This document shows, piece by piece, positions 9,711 to 17,933 of a DNA stretch of 64,000 nt. Each line of letters begins with the position of its first letter. The first letter of the stretch is position 1. Position numbers and translations under genes: made by a program. This DNA comes from Blautia coccoides. GTDB taxonomy: Bacteria; Bacillota; Clostridia; Lachnospirales; Lachnospiraceae. The stretch lies in the NCBI RefSeq assembly GCF_034355335.1, contig NZ_CP136422.1, positions 1,615,001 to 1,679,000 of the forward strand, given 5' to 3'. Below the pieces are notes generated by a model. It was not told the DNA's origin. It was given only the letters and a program-made list of their open reading frames with translations, and did no database searches.

Positions 9711-9752
9711 ACGGCAGGGAAAGCAAAGTATAAGGCTTTCCCTGCCGTTTTT
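9711..9752 (+). terminator. Intrinsic terminator of the molybdenum hydroxylase operon
   Basis: A perfect 14-bp stem, ACGGCAGGGAAAGC (9711-9724) with GCTTTCCCTGCCGT (9735-9748), a 10-nt loop and a T run. It lies between convergent genes and could also work on the minus strand for the DUF1062-like gene, although T-richness there is lower. Confidence 0.9.
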
Positions 9753-9762
9753 AGGTATCTGC

Positions 9763-10362
9763 TCAAACATCCGTTTTGAGAAGGATGATCAAGCCATCGG
9801 TGATATGGATTTTTTCCAGATTCTCGTTATTACTTCCCTGTAATACCCCGTCTGTGATCAGGCGTTTCATCTTTGACCGGGAGATGGAAAGCTGCTCTGC
9901 CAGAAATTTATCGGCCCGGATTTTCAGGCTGTGAGGATTTCTTATGCAGATGATACAGTGGTTTTCATCCGATATTTGTAAAGAAACGGGTGTTTCTGTA
10001 TCTTTTTTATCTACCATATATGAGACAGATTCTTCCTTCACAACAGCTCTGTTTTTCTCAAAAACTTCTCTGTCTGTTCCGATCTCCAGTGCAAGACTGC
10101 TGTCATTTTCCTGGAATTTTTTATATAATTCCTGCGACAGTTTTTTGGGGCTGATACGTTCAAAAACTGTCAGATTATAGGTGGACCTGCACTTTTCACA
10201 CTGATAGATCAGCCAGATATCAATACATTTTCCATTGGCATTGATGCGGAAATCCCCGGTACTTTGAAAGAGAGATTTTGTGCCGCATTTTGGACAGTTT
10301 CTGATGATTTTATACGAAGAGGCAGGTGTAATGGTCCATGTCTCCTCCTTTAAATAGCTCAT
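9763..10362 (-). CDS. DUF1062-like zinc-ribbon protein with S4-like C-terminus
   Basis: A 199-aa protein of unknown function. The N-terminal half has a probable zinc ribbon (CPKC at 23-26 and CEKC at 55-58) resembling DUF1062 proteins. The C-terminal ~45 residues (IRADKFLAEQLSISRSKMKR and on) read like an S4 RNA-binding domain. The start at 10362 is preferred over 10368 because AAAGGA lies 8-9 nt upstream. Its 5' leader (8-codon ORF plus hairpin) is nearly the same as that of the neighbouring CD3324-like gene. A role in RNA binding or translation control is suggested by the S4-like segment but not shown. Confidence 0.7.
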   Translation of the reverse strand: MSYLKEETWTITPASSYKIIRNCPKCGTKSLFQSTGDFRINANGKCIDIWLIYQCEKCRSTYNLTVFERISPKKLSQELYKKFQENDSSLALEIGTDREVFEKNRAVVKEESVSYMVDKKDTETPVSLQISDENHCIICIRNPHSLKIRADKFLAEQLSISRSKMKRLITDGVLQGSNNENLEKIHITDGLIILLKTDV

Positions 10363-10399
10363 ATGCATATTCCTTTCGATTTTTATCGGTTCAGGATCT

Positions 10400-10446
10400 G
10401 CAAAGGCTATTTCACTATAGAATTGTTATAATGCAATAGCCTCTGC
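10400..10446 (-). promoter_or_regulatory. Leader stem-loop copy 1 (before DUF1062-like gene)
   Basis: On the minus strand the arms GCAGAGGCTATT (10446-10435) and AATAGCCTTTGC (10411-10400) make a 12-bp stem with one G-U pair and a 23-nt loop. It ends 37 nt before the gene start. Almost the same arms occur at 11012-11056. It could be an mRNA structure or a DNA operator dyad; the 8-codon ORF immediately upstream favours a transcript-level role. Confidence 0.55.
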
Positions 10447-10472
10447 TATGCATTTTTCTTGGGTTCCAGCAT
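10446..10472 (-). CDS. 8-codon leader ORF copy 1
   Basis: Minus-strand mini-ORF reading MLEPKKNA then TAG. It has a strong ribosome binding site (AGGAGG at 10486-10481, 8 nt from the ATG), and a TATAAT hexamer at 10508-10503 with TGGATA 17 bp upstream could drive it. The last base of the stop codon is the first base of the downstream hairpin. The matching arrangement before the CD3324-like gene makes a leader peptide more likely than chance. Translation is unproven. Confidence 0.4.
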   Translation of the reverse strand: MLEPKKNA

Positions 10473-10640
10473 GATGGATTCCTCCTTTTTAGGTATGGGG
10501 ATATTATAGCGGGAGGTGACGGCGGTATCCACCTTAAACTTTTTTCTAAAAGAGAATGAGGAAAAATCCCACCGCTGCAGTCAATTCTCTCCGAACTTTT
10601 GTCTGTGACTGTGAAGGCACTGAACAGTTACGGAGTGTAA
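10473..10640. other. Non-coding gap with promoter and repeat end
   Basis: Between the two minus-strand genes there is no credible long ORF. The stretch holds the presumed promoter of the first leader (TATAAT on minus at 10508-10503) and, at 10606-10631, a 26-bp sequence matching 21 of 26 positions with the right end of the MITE-like element at 4487-4512. It looks like a degenerate or solo repeat end. Confidence 0.4.
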
Positions 10641-10682
10641 ACAAAAAAGAACAGCATAACGCATTCCTGCAGGTTATGCTGT
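10641..10682 (-). terminator. Terminator after CD3324-like gene
   Basis: A 10-bp stem ACAGCATAAC / GTTATGCTGT (10651-10660 and 10673-10682). On the minus strand it is followed by TCTTTTTTGT, giving a good intrinsic terminator 22 bp past the CD3324-like stop. Confidence 0.8.
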
Positions 10683-10704
10683 CCTTTTATATTTCTATTA
10701 TTAC

Positions 10705-10977
10705 CTATTTCCTTTTTTCCTGTAATAAGATCCTCTGTACGCTTTTCAAAGACAGGCAGTATTTATCTGCCAGTCCCGCTGGGTCTGCGCCGTTTCGGTA
10801 ATCACGGTACAGCATGGCATTGCGCGCTGCGATTTCCTGCCGGATGCCCGTGCCGTCTCCCCAGGAACGTCTATTTTCTGTCCTCCTGGGAATATAGATG
10901 CTCTCACCCTCCACGTACTGCTGTATCAGTTCCAACAATTCTTTTGGAAGGATCTTATCAGCCTTTTTGTAGCTCAT
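10705..10977 (-). CDS. CD3324-like small helix-turn-helix protein
   Basis: A 90-aa protein starting MSYKKADKILPKELL, resembling the CD3324 family of small clostridial proteins related to Mor-type activators. The C-terminal segment (GLADKYCLSLKSVQRILLQ) is a plausible helix-turn-helix, and residues 25-45 are basic. The start at 10977 has GAGGAGG just upstream. The frame is open further to a TTG at 11046, but that extension covers the leader hairpin and is unlikely to be used. A DNA-binding role is inferred. It shares its leader architecture with the DUF1062-like gene. Confidence 0.75.
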   Translation of the reverse strand: MSYKKADKILPKELLELIQQYVEGESIYIPRRTENRRSWGDGTGIRQEIAARNAMLYRDYRNGADPAGLADKYCLSLKSVQRILLQEKRK

Positions 10978-11011
10978 CCTGTCCTCCTCGGTTATTTTAG
11001 TTCCAGGATTC

Positions 11012-11056
11012 GCAAAGGCTATTCTATATGGTATCATAATTCGCAATAGCCTCTGC
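11012..11056 (-). promoter_or_regulatory. Leader stem-loop copy 2 (before CD3324-like gene)
   Basis: On the minus strand GCAGAGGCTATT (11056-11045) pairs with AATAGCCTTTGC (11023-11012). The arms are identical to copy 1 but the loop is 21 nt and diverged. It ends 34 nt before the CD3324-like start. Arms conserved over a diverged loop point to selection on the stem or to a shared binding protein. Confidence 0.55.
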
Positions 11057-11082
11057 TACGCGAACATAACATATCGTTTCAT
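11056..11082 (-). CDS. 8-codon leader ORF copy 2
   Basis: Minus-strand mini-ORF MKRYVMFA then TAG, with GGGGG 9 nt upstream of the ATG. The stop abuts the copy-2 hairpin exactly as in copy 1, and both peptides are 8 codons ending in an Ala codon followed by TAG. Here the mini-ORF is in frame with the main gene; in copy 1 it is not, so stop readthrough is unlikely to be the shared mechanism. Confidence 0.38.
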   Translation of the reverse strand: MKRYVMFA

Positions 11083-11117
11083 AAAAAAATGCCCCCTTTT
11101 ATTGTTTGAAAAATGTT

Positions 11118-11240
11118 TTGACTGTCTGGTATGATTATACTTTATAACAGTAGATTTGTATAGGATAATCCGGAAAGTTTTCTGTGTGTAAATAAAAGGA
11201 ATCCGATTTAAGGATTTTTTCATAATTGCCGGGTTATAAT
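11118..11240 (+). promoter_or_regulatory. Possible promoters of the FtsX/ABC/two-component operon
   Basis: Two candidates precede the permease. TTGACT at 11118-11123 has TTTATA 17 bp downstream, and a second -10-like TATAAT lies at 11235-11240, about 35 bp before the start codon, with no good -35. A response-regulator-activated promoter often lacks a good -35; which one is used cannot be settled here. Confidence 0.4.
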
Positions 11241-11274
11241 CAACTCAGAAAACAGGAAAGGGAAGGATAGCCAA

Positions 11275-13656
11275 ATGCTTTACAGAATATTAAAGAAGGA
11301 TTTGCTGAGGAGAAAGGGAGTCAATGTGATACTGTTTCTGTTTATCACCATTGCAACCATTTTTCTGGCCAGCAGCGTGAACAATATCCTGGTTGTGAGT
11401 TCAGCCATTGATCATTACACAAGCTACTCAAAAATCCCCGGTGTGAATTTTATCATGCGGGGAGAAACAGAGAATGAAAAGGCGGAAAAATGGCTGGACA
11501 GTCAGTATGGGGACATAAAGGAATATGGAAAGAGCAGCCTGATCGCCCTCAATGACCAGGATATAAAAATTGTAAAAAACGGAAAGAAAAAGGAGTACGA
11601 TACCGCAGGAACCTCTGTGTATATAAGCGCTGTGGGGATGGAATACTGCAAGGTCTTTGACCCGGACGGAAAGTCTTTTTCCCTGAAGGCCGGGCAGGCT
11701 GCCATGACAAGGGATGCCATGGAGAGAAATCATCTGAAGACGGGGGATAAAATTGTCATTTCCGTGGGAGATACAGAAAAAGAACTGACGGTTGCCCAGC
11801 AGATGAAGGACGCGGCTTTTGGAAATGATATGACCGGAATGAACCGTATCATTTTAAGCAAAGAGGATTATCATACATTCCATAAAGACGAACATGCAGA
11901 AGATATCAGTATGTATCTGGTCATGACAGATCATGAGACAGAGTTTGTGAGGGCGCTGAATGAACAGGATTTTACAACTGTTTTAAGTACTGTCACAAAG
12001 GGCACATACGACATGATCTATTCCTTCGATATGATCATGGCTGCCCTTTTGATCCTCGTAGGTATCTGCCTGATCCTTATTGCACTTCTGGTACTCCGCT
12101 TTACACTGATGTTTACCATGGAGGAGGAATACCGGGAGATCGGGATCATGAAGGCTGTGGGATTTCGGAATTTTGTAGTAAAAAAAGTATATCTCATAAA
12201 GTATCTGGTTCTCGTGTCAGCAGGTACTGTGGTGGGCTTTACAGTTAGTGTCCCGGTCAGCCGGGCCATGGTGAAAAGTGTCAGCCGAAATATGATCATG
12301 GAGGAAAGCGGTTCCAATCTGTGGGTAAACCTCATTTGTTCCGGGTGTATCATCTTTCTGGTCATGCTTTTCTGTTATATCTGTACCGGAAAGCTGGATA
12401 AGATTTCGGCGATCGCTGCTGTCCGAGGCGGAAAGTCAGGGGAGAGATACGGCAGGCGGGCCGGGATCAGACTGAACCGGAGAGGGAAAATGTCTGTTCC
12501 CATGTTCCTGGGACTGAACGATATGCTCACCCATATGCGGCGGTATCTGGTACTCATGATCACATTCTGTATCAGCTTTGTGCTGATCACCATTCCGCTG
12601 AACACCATCAACACCATGAGGAGCAGTGAGATGGTAGTAAAATTTGCCCTGAACCCACACAGCGCGGTATATGTAAGAAGGATAGAGCAGCCAAGTGAGG
12701 GGAATTACAGAAATAAAGAGGATCTGCTAAAGGGAATGCAGCGTGTAGAACAGGAGATGAAGGAAGAGGGATACGATGCTAAACTCACGGGAATTCCCTT
12801 TTACTTTTTGAAAGTTTCAAGGGATGGAACGGCCTCAGATCAAAAGCTTTTGGTATTACAGAATCTGGGTCAGGACAACGATTATCTGATTTATGACAAG
12901 GGTGAGGCCCCAAGGCTGGAAAACGAGATCGCACTCTCAGAAACGGTTTTGAAGCAGAATAAATGGAACATTGGTGACTGGGTAGATGTAAGGATCGGCA
13001 GTAAAAACAAAACATTCATCATAACAGGCACATACTCTGATTACATGCAGTTAGGACAGTCAGGCAGACTGAATCCGGTCATTGATATGAAGGATGAAAT
13101 GTTGGCGGATTACTGGAATATTCTGGTGGATATGGATACAGATAAGACACAGAAGGAGCTGGCAAAAGAACTCCAGGAGAAGTTTCCCGGCTATGAATGG
13201 GCCGATGCACAGGCTCTGGTGGATCAGAATGTGGGTGGCATCCAGGATTCCTTATCAGACCTTCTTCTCCCTATGACGGGCCTGCTCTGCGCCATCATCA
13301 TGCTGATCACTGCACTCATGGAAAAACTCTTTATCGTGAGGGAAAAAGGGGAGATCGCCATGATGAAAAGTGTGGGGTTCAGAAACAGGAGTATCCGTAA
13401 ATGGCAGATTCTACGCATGGTTTGGGTGGTTCTGGTATCCATGATCGCAGCGGTACCCCTGTCTCTTCTGAGCAATCAGTTTGTGCTGAAACCGATCTTT
13501 GCCATCATGGGAGCCAGTGTTGAGATCCAGGTTGTGCCCTGGCAGGTATACGGCGTTTATCCGGGAATACTGTTGGTGGGGATCATTGCAGCCACCATTT
13601 TTGCAACCAGGAAAGTGAAGCAGATCCATATACGTGAAATGAACAATATAGAGTAG
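11275..13656 (+). CDS. FtsX-type ABC transporter permease (two FtsX domains)
   Basis: A 793-aa membrane protein with an N-terminal TM helix (about 15-37), a large extracytoplasmic region, an FtsX three-helix domain around 255-390, then a second TM helix near 425, another extracytoplasmic region and a second FtsX domain (about 665-785). This is the layout of permeases exporting or sensing peptides (BceB/MacB/VexA relatives). Both FtsX domains carry an EIGIMKAVGF- or EIAMMKSVGF-type motif. It is followed by its ATPase and a two-component system, which fits antimicrobial-peptide resistance; the substrate is not visible in sequence. Confidence 0.88.
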   Translation: MLYRILKKDLLRRKGVNVILFLFITIATIFLASSVNNILVVSSAIDHYTSYSKIPGVNFIMRGETENEKAEKWLDSQYGDIKEYGKSSLIALNDQDIKIVKNGKKKEYDTAGTSVYISAVGMEYCKVFDPDGKSFSLKAGQAAMTRDAMERNHLKTGDKIVISVGDTEKELTVAQQMKDAAFGNDMTGMNRIILSKEDYHTFHKDEHAEDISMYLVMTDHETEFVRALNEQDFTTVLSTVTKGTYDMIYSFDMIMAALLILVGICLILIALLVLRFTLMFTMEEEYREIGIMKAVGFRNFVVKKVYLIKYLVLVSAGTVVGFTVSVPVSRAMVKSVSRNMIMEESGSNLWVNLICSGCIIFLVMLFCYICTGKLDKISAIAAVRGGKSGERYGRRAGIRLNRRGKMSVPMFLGLNDMLTHMRRYLVLMITFCISFVLITIPLNTINTMRSSEMVVKFALNPHSAVYVRRIEQPSEGNYRNKEDLLKGMQRVEQEMKEEGYDAKLTGIPFYFLKVSRDGTASDQKLLVLQNLGQDNDYLIYDKGEAPRLENEIALSETVLKQNKWNIGDWVDVRIGSKNKTFIITGTYSDYMQLGQSGRLNPVIDMKDEMLADYWNILVDMDTDKTQKELAKELQEKFPGYEWADAQALVDQNVGGIQDSLSDLLLPMTGLLCAIIMLITALMEKLFIVREKGEIAMMKSVGFRNRSIRKWQILRMVWVVLVSMIAAVPLSLLSNQFVLKPIFAIMGASVEIQVVPWQVYGVYPGILLVGIIAATIFATRKVKQIHIREMNNIE

Positions 13657-13680
13657 AGGTTTGGATGGAGGTAGAGGAAA

Positions 13681-14451
13681 ATGGAGTCATTGAGAGTTTC
13701 TAATTTATGCAAAACATATGTTATAGATAAGCGCCAGAATAATGTACTGAGGAATGTAAATCTGGAGATAAAAGAAGGGGAGATGGTGGCTGTTATGGGG
13801 CCTTCCGGTTCGGGCAAAACAACTCTTCTTTACACGGTCAGCGGCATGGACAATGCCACTGCGGGAAAAGTGGATTTCTTTGGGCGTGAGTTGACAAAGC
13901 TGAATGCCAATGAGATCAGTGATATGAGGCTGGAACAGATGGGATTTGTATTTCAGCAGATGTATATGCTGAAAAATCTGTCAATCTATGATAACATTAT
14001 TATGCCTGCTTACCAGACAGCCGTGGGCAAGACCAAGGCAGGCCGGGCAGCAGTCAATGAGAGGGCAAAGATACTGATGCAGAAGTTGGGAATCAGTGAA
14101 GTGGCGGACAATGATATCAATGAGGTGTCCGGCGGACAGCTTCAGAGGGCATGTATCTGCCGCAGCCTGATCAACGAGCCGAAGATCATATTCGCGGATG
14201 AACCTACGGGAGCGCTTAACAAACAGAATTCCATTGAGGTCATGGAGGAGTTGAACCGTATTAACCGGGAGGGTACCAGTATTCTTCTGGTCACCCATGA
14301 TATGAAAGTAGCGGCCCGCTGTGAGAGAGTTTTGTATATTGAGGATGGTGATATCCGGGAGGATATCACACTTGGAAAATGGCAGGAAGACCGGGATCTT
14401 AGAGCCAGGGAGCGCACATTGAACGACTGGCTGATCAAGCTCGGATGGTAA
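13681..14451 (+). CDS. ABC transporter ATP-binding protein (MacB/LolD type)
   Basis: A 256-aa ATPase energising the preceding permease. Walker A is GPSGSGKT at residues 40-47, the signature is VSGGQLQRA near 150 and Walker B is IIFADEPTGAL near 170, with the H-loop in LLVTHDM. The Glu-Pro-Thr-Gly-Ala after Walker B is usual in the MacB/LolD group. It starts 24 bp after the permease behind a GGAGG site. About 25 residues beyond the core end the protein. It is likely co-transcribed with the regulator and kinase that follow. Confidence 0.93.
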   Translation: MESLRVSNLCKTYVIDKRQNNVLRNVNLEIKEGEMVAVMGPSGSGKTTLLYTVSGMDNATAGKVDFFGRELTKLNANEISDMRLEQMGFVFQQMYMLKNLSIYDNIIMPAYQTAVGKTKAGRAAVNERAKILMQKLGISEVADNDINEVSGGQLQRACICRSLINEPKIIFADEPTGALNKQNSIEVMEELNRINREGTSILLVTHDMKVAARCERVLYIEDGDIREDITLGKWQEDRDLRARERTLNDWLIKLGW

Positions 14452-14464
14452 AGAGAGGATTTGT

Positions 14465-15145
14465 ATGAAAGATATTTTGCTGGTGGAAGACAACAGGGAG
14501 CTGGCAGAGCTTCTGCAGGCATTTTTAGAAAAGGATGGGTTTTCTGTTTCTTCTGTTTCCACCGGGGAGGAGGCGTCTGCTTACCTGGAGGAGAATTGTG
14601 TGAAGATACTGCTTCTGGATATTATGCTTCCCGGCATGGACGGCTTTGCCGTCTGCCGGGCAGTGCGTGAGAAGGGGAATATCCCCATATTGATCATGAG
14701 TGCCAGGGCGGGAAAGGATGATAAGTTGAACGGATTTGAGCTGGGGGCGGATGACTATATGGAAAAGCCTGTGGACCCGGATCTGCTGACCGCTAAAGTA
14801 AGAGCGCTGATACAGAGGACCTATGGGGCCAGGACTGAGACCGATTACCTGGTATCCGGCAGTCTTACCATAGACAGAAATTCACGGAAGGTTTACCGGG
14901 AAGGCCGGGCGGTAGAGTTGAATGCGAAGGAGTATGAACTGCTGCTTTTGTTGGCTGAGAATCCGGGGAGAACCCTTCATAAAGAGTATCTGTTTGACCG
15001 TATATGGGGAAGGGAAAGCTTTAGTGAAAATCAGACTTTGACGGTCCATATCAAAATGCTGAGAAGCAAAATTGAGGAGGATCCCAGAAAGCCTGAGCGC
15101 ATTCAGACGGTCTGGGGTGTGGGGTACCGGTATGAGGAAATATAA
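14465..15145 (+). CDS. OmpR-family response regulator
   Basis: A 226-aa response regulator with a receiver domain (residues 1-115, phospho-acceptor Asp52 in LLLDIMLPG, conserved Lys in MEKPVDP near 101) and a C-terminal winged-helix output domain (about 130-224). It starts 13 bp after the ATPase and its end overlaps the histidine kinase start by 14 bp, a typical coupled two-component pair. By analogy with BceRS-like modules it probably activates the upstream transporter genes. Confidence 0.93.
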   Translation: MKDILLVEDNRELAELLQAFLEKDGFSVSSVSTGEEASAYLEENCVKILLLDIMLPGMDGFAVCRAVREKGNIPILIMSARAGKDDKLNGFELGADDYMEKPVDPDLLTAKVRALIQRTYGARTETDYLVSGSLTIDRNSRKVYREGRAVELNAKEYELLLLLAENPGRTLHKEYLFDRIWGRESFSENQTLTVHIKMLRSKIEEDPRKPERIQTVWGVGYRYEEI

Positions 15146-16406
15146 CAGGATATTGGCAGTGTTTATAAGTCTCTATCTCCTTCTGGCACTGGGAACGGGT
15201 ATGGTACTTTACCGGATGCAGGGGGAAAGAGACAGAGAATTCAAAGTGGAGATCAACCGGATCTGTTATGAGATATCAGTGGGAACACATCCCGGTCAAG
15301 TGGATCTGGGCAGATACAGGGACGTATACGGGATAGAAGTCCTGACCCTGGATGAAGCCGAAAACCGGGAGAACGTGGAAATGTTTTTTAAAGATGTAAA
15401 TGACGGAAATGTTGTTGTGAAGCCCTGGATCGCAGACGGCAGTCTGAAAGGGTATCTCCGTTTTTTATATAGAGAGGAATATATGAGCCTGGACGGTGTG
15501 ATGATGACCGTCCAGGCTGCACTTGCGCTTATGGCAGTCTCAGTGACAGGGGTGCTTTTATATCTCAAATACCGGGTGATCAAGCCGTTCAACCGGGTGA
15601 GTGAGCTGCCTTATGAGCTGGCAAAAGGGCATCTGAAAGGGGAAGTGAAGCAGGAGAAAAACAGGTATTTCGGAAATTTTTTGTGGGGCATCGGGCAATT
15701 AAAGGATACGCTGGAGGTGACAAAAAAGCGGAGGCTCGAGCTGGAAAGGGAAAAGAAAAAAATGCTGTTGTCCCTGTCCCATGATATGAAGACGCCTCTT
15801 GGGACCATTAAGCTCTATGGGAAAGCACTGGAACAGGGACTCTACGATACAGAGGAGAAGAAACGACACGCGGCCCGTCAGATCGGTGTGAAGGCAGAAG
15901 AGATTGAGGGGTATGTGGCGGAGATCGTGAGGAACTCAAAAGAGGATATACTGGATATCCGGGTAGAAATGGGAGAATTTTATCTGGAAGAACTGGTAAG
16001 GCGGGTGGCGGACACTTATGTAGAAAAGTGTGCGGTGCGGATGGTGGAACTGGTGATAGGAAAGTATGAAAACCGGATCGTGCGGGGGGATCTGGACAGG
16101 GCACTGGAAGTGATCGATAATGTGATGGAGAATGCGTTTAAGTATGGGGATGGGAGGAGGATCGAGTTTAGCTTTTATGAGGAGGATTATTGTCAGCTGA
16201 TACGTATTTTTAATACGGGGGAGGCTGTGTCGGAGAATGATCTGAACCATATATTTGAGAGCTTTTTCAGAGGGACAAATAGTATGGGGCAGCAGGGGAG
16301 CGGGCTTGGGCTTTATATATGCAGGGAGATCATGAGGAAGATGGATGGGGAGGTATTTGCGGAGAGGGATAAGGATGGCATGGGAATTGTGATGGTTTTT
16401 AGGTAG
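15132..16406 (+). CDS. Sensor histidine kinase
   Basis: A 424-aa membrane kinase with TM helices about 8-27 and 124-146 enclosing a ~95-residue extracytoplasmic sensor, then a HAMP-like linker, the H box SLSHDMKTPL (His217), the N box NVMENAFKYG and the G box GSGLGLY. The sensing domain is longer than in intramembrane-sensing BceS kinases, so this is not a strict BceS. The frame is open to 15072, but the ATG at 15132 overlapping the regulator end is the natural start. Confidence 0.92.
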   Translation: MRKYNRILAVFISLYLLLALGTGMVLYRMQGERDREFKVEINRICYEISVGTHPGQVDLGRYRDVYGIEVLTLDEAENRENVEMFFKDVNDGNVVVKPWIADGSLKGYLRFLYREEYMSLDGVMMTVQAALALMAVSVTGVLLYLKYRVIKPFNRVSELPYELAKGHLKGEVKQEKNRYFGNFLWGIGQLKDTLEVTKKRRLELEREKKKMLLSLSHDMKTPLGTIKLYGKALEQGLYDTEEKKRHAARQIGVKAEEIEGYVAEIVRNSKEDILDIRVEMGEFYLEELVRRVADTYVEKCAVRMVELVIGKYENRIVRGDLDRALEVIDNVMENAFKYGDGRRIEFSFYEEDYCQLIRIFNTGEAVSENDLNHIFESFFRGTNSMGQQGSGLGLYICREIMRKMDGEVFAERDKDGMGIVMVFR

Positions 16407-16450
16407 TGTGAGGAATGTCCTGCCATGCTGATAAAGGAGATTGGTTTACG

Positions 16451-16492
16451 GAGCCGGCGGTTTGTCAAAAATTTTGACAGACCGCCGGTTTT
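16451..16492 (+). terminator. Terminator (copy 1 of a duplicated sequence)
   Basis: Long stem (CCGGCGGTTTGTCAAAA paired with the ATTTTGACAGACCGCCGG side, one internal mismatch) ending in TTTT. The 42-nt sequence recurs at 21534-21575 with one base difference. It closes the two-component operon. Confidence 0.85.
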
Positions 16493-16640
16493 CCTATAAA
16501 TGGAGTTCCGCATCCTTTAAGTGTAAAATAGTAGAAAGAATTAATGAATCAGTTCCTATTTTTTCAGAACTGCATATGCGAAAATAGAAATATAGAAAAG
16601 GCCGCAATCAGTTTTATAAAATCAAATGGAGGTAGAAACA

Positions 16641-17852
16641 ATGAAGACGTTAAAGAAAATCCCTATGTTCGGTCGGATCATCATCGGTTTTGCTGTCGGT
16701 ATTATTCTCGGGCTGATATTTAGGGAAAAGGCAGCAGTGCTGGAGCCGGTCGGCAGTCTCTTTATGAGAATGCTGAAAATGCTGATCCTGCCATTAGTAT
16801 TTTCTGCTATTGTAAGCGGACTGACAAGCATTCCGGACATGAAAAAGATTTACAGAATGGCAGTTAAGGCTTTCATACTGTTTATAGTCATGACAGCATT
16901 GGCTATCCTGACCGGAATGGTATTCGGAAATCTTTTTAAACCGGGGGTGGGAGCAAGTATTGTGATGCCGGTCACCGAATCTGTTGAAACCACAGATGTA
17001 TCATTTATTTCAACAATATTAAATATGTTCCCCACAAATATCTTTGAAGCGCTTTCTACAGACAACATGCTTCAGGTTATTGTATTTGCTTTCTTCTTTG
17101 GTATTTGTATCGTGCTTTGCGGAGAGAAGGCAGAGCCTGTAAAGGTATTCTTTGACCGCGTGGCACAGGTTATGTACAAAATGACAGATGTAGTGATCGG
17201 TTTTGCCCCCATCGGTGTATGCGGCATTATGGCAGATATGATCGGTAAATACGGACTTTCCACTCTTCTGCCGCTGTGTAAATTTATCATTGTACTTCAT
17301 ATTGCGTTGATCGTATTTATCTTCGGGATCCAGGGGCTTTTAGTATTCTTAGGCGTGAGAATGAGTCCTCTCAAATTTTATAAAGGGATCATCGGCGGAA
17401 TCAGTATGGCGCTTGCTACTGATAGTTCCGCTGCGGCACTGCCTGTTACCATCAAGGAGCTTCAGAATAATCTGGGTGTATCTGAAGCGGTCGCCAGCTT
17501 TATCATGTCTGTGGTAACCAACGTCAGCAAGAGCGGCAGTGCGTTATATCAGGGTATGACCGTGATCTTTATCGCCCAGGTAGCCGGTGTGGCTCTTACG
17601 CTGCCGCAGCAGCTCACAGTCTTTGTCACAGCGCTTCTGGCATCTCTGGGAACAGCGGGAGTACCAAGTGCAAGTATTGTAATGCTGACTATGACTTTAG
17701 GATGTGTAAATCTTCCGCTGGAAGGTGTGGCTCTTATGACTGGTATAGACAGGATCATCGGCGGCCAGAGAACAACTCCTAATGTGATCACCAACGCAGC
17801 GGTTGCTGCGATCGTTGAAAAACAGGAAAAGAAAGTAGTGCAAAAAAGATAA
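16641..17852 (+). CDS. Dicarboxylate/amino acid:cation symporter (DAACS family)
   Basis: A 403-aa transporter of the GltP/DctA/SstT type with eight or more hydrophobic segments, the serine-rich re-entrant region GGISMALATDSSAAALPVT (about 253-271) and later the hairpin segment with TLPQQLTVFVTALLASLGTAG. Members take up glutamate, aspartate, serine/threonine or C4-dicarboxylates with Na+ or H+. The start at 16641 follows GGAGG by 7-8 nt; an upstream in-frame ATG at 16626 lacks a ribosome site. Its neighbour, a serine hydroxymethyltransferase-like enzyme, suggests serine or a related amino acid as cargo. Confidence 0.88.
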   Translation: MKTLKKIPMFGRIIIGFAVGIILGLIFREKAAVLEPVGSLFMRMLKMLILPLVFSAIVSGLTSIPDMKKIYRMAVKAFILFIVMTALAILTGMVFGNLFKPGVGASIVMPVTESVETTDVSFISTILNMFPTNIFEALSTDNMLQVIVFAFFFGICIVLCGEKAEPVKVFFDRVAQVMYKMTDVVIGFAPIGVCGIMADMIGKYGLSTLLPLCKFIIVLHIALIVFIFGIQGLLVFLGVRMSPLKFYKGIIGGISMALATDSSAAALPVTIKELQNNLGVSEAVASFIMSVVTNVSKSGSALYQGMTVIFIAQVAGVALTLPQQLTVFVTALLASLGTAGVPSASIVMLTMTLGCVNLPLEGVALMTGIDRIIGGQRTTPNVITNAAVAAIVEKQEKKVVQKR

Positions 17853-17933
17853 AACATAATTCCTAGAATCAATAAAAATATTTAAGATAATAGGCTTATC
17901 AAAAAAATGACAAATATCAGGAGGATCAGTATT

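Noticed and set aside
10978..11082. Readthrough of the leader TAG (pyrrolysine or other recoding) into the CD3324-like gene
   Set aside because: The mini-ORF and the gene are in frame here, with a stem after the TAG, but in the sister leader the frame differs and hits a stop soon after, so recoding is not a shared mechanism.
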